Assembly (NCBI GenBank): GCA_946477805.1
Contig: CAMKZP010000249.1
Location: 1-5,943 of the forward strand
DNA: 5,943 nucleotides
Source: an uncultured Enterobacter sp.
GTDB taxonomy: Bacteria; Pseudomonadota; Gammaproteobacteria; Enterobacterales; Enterobacteriaceae
Direction of reading: 5' to 3'
Part shown: positions 5,914 through 5,943 of the stretch, piece after piece
Layout: the number at the start of each line of letters is the position of its first letter
Numbering within the stretch: the first letter of the stretch is position 1
Notes under the pieces: model-generated
Told to the model about the DNA's origin: nothing
Databases searched by the model: none
The model's input: only the letters and a program-made list of their open reading frames with translations
Made by a program: the position numbers and the translations under genes

Positions 5914-5943
5914 GCGCCTGAGCTTGAGCTCGCTCACCAGCAC

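Noticed and set aside
1..5943. A previously undescribed system, mobile element, CRISPR array or RNA gene
   Set aside because: Every stretch is accounted for by the known rut locus and its control region; no repeats in arrays, transposase-like frames, terminal inverted repeats or tRNA-like sequence were seen.

Overview
This window holds almost the whole rut pyrimidine-degradation locus of an enterobacterium: the 5' part of rutR on the minus strand, then divergently the complete operon rutA-rutB-rutC-rutD-rutE-rutF-rutG on the plus strand, closed by a rho-independent terminator. Gene order, protein lengths and sequences match the E. coli K-12 rut locus closely (comparison from memory, no alignment run). 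The GC-rich, GC3-rich coding sequence and the strong but imperfect match to E. coli suggest a relative such as Enterobacter, Leclercia, Kosakonia or Klebsiella. The genus cannot be fixed from this window.

Layout. Positions 1-256 carry the first 85 codons of rutR (TetR-family regulator that senses uracil and thymine). Positions 257-501 are the shared control region. It contains a textbook sigma-54 promoter (444-459), an NtrC-type enhancer centred near -142, a weaker NtrC-like site centred near -108, and a RutR-type operator that overlaps the weaker site. This fits an operon switched on by nitrogen limitation and repressed by RutR until uracil is present. Seven closely packed genes follow from 502 to 5872, with spacing from a 1-nt overlap to 21 nt. 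A 9-bp GC-rich hairpin with a T-rich tail ends the unit at 5881-5913.

How the genes work together. RutG imports uracil. RutA, fed with reduced FMN by RutF, opens the ring to ureidoacrylate peracid/ureidoacrylate. RutB cleaves this to carbamate and 3-aminoacrylate. RutC deaminates aminoacrylate to malonic semialdehyde. RutD is thought to speed a hydrolysis that also happens spontaneously (carbamate or aminoacrylate). RutE reduces malonic semialdehyde to 3-hydroxypropionate. The net gain is two ammonium ions per uracil.

The main anomaly is rutD. It carries an internal deletion of about 64 bp near 3231-3247 that removes about 21-25 codons and shifts the frame, so it reads as a pseudogene (or an assembly error) inside an otherwise intact operon. 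I found no sign of mobile elements, CRISPR, RNA genes or a previously undescribed system.
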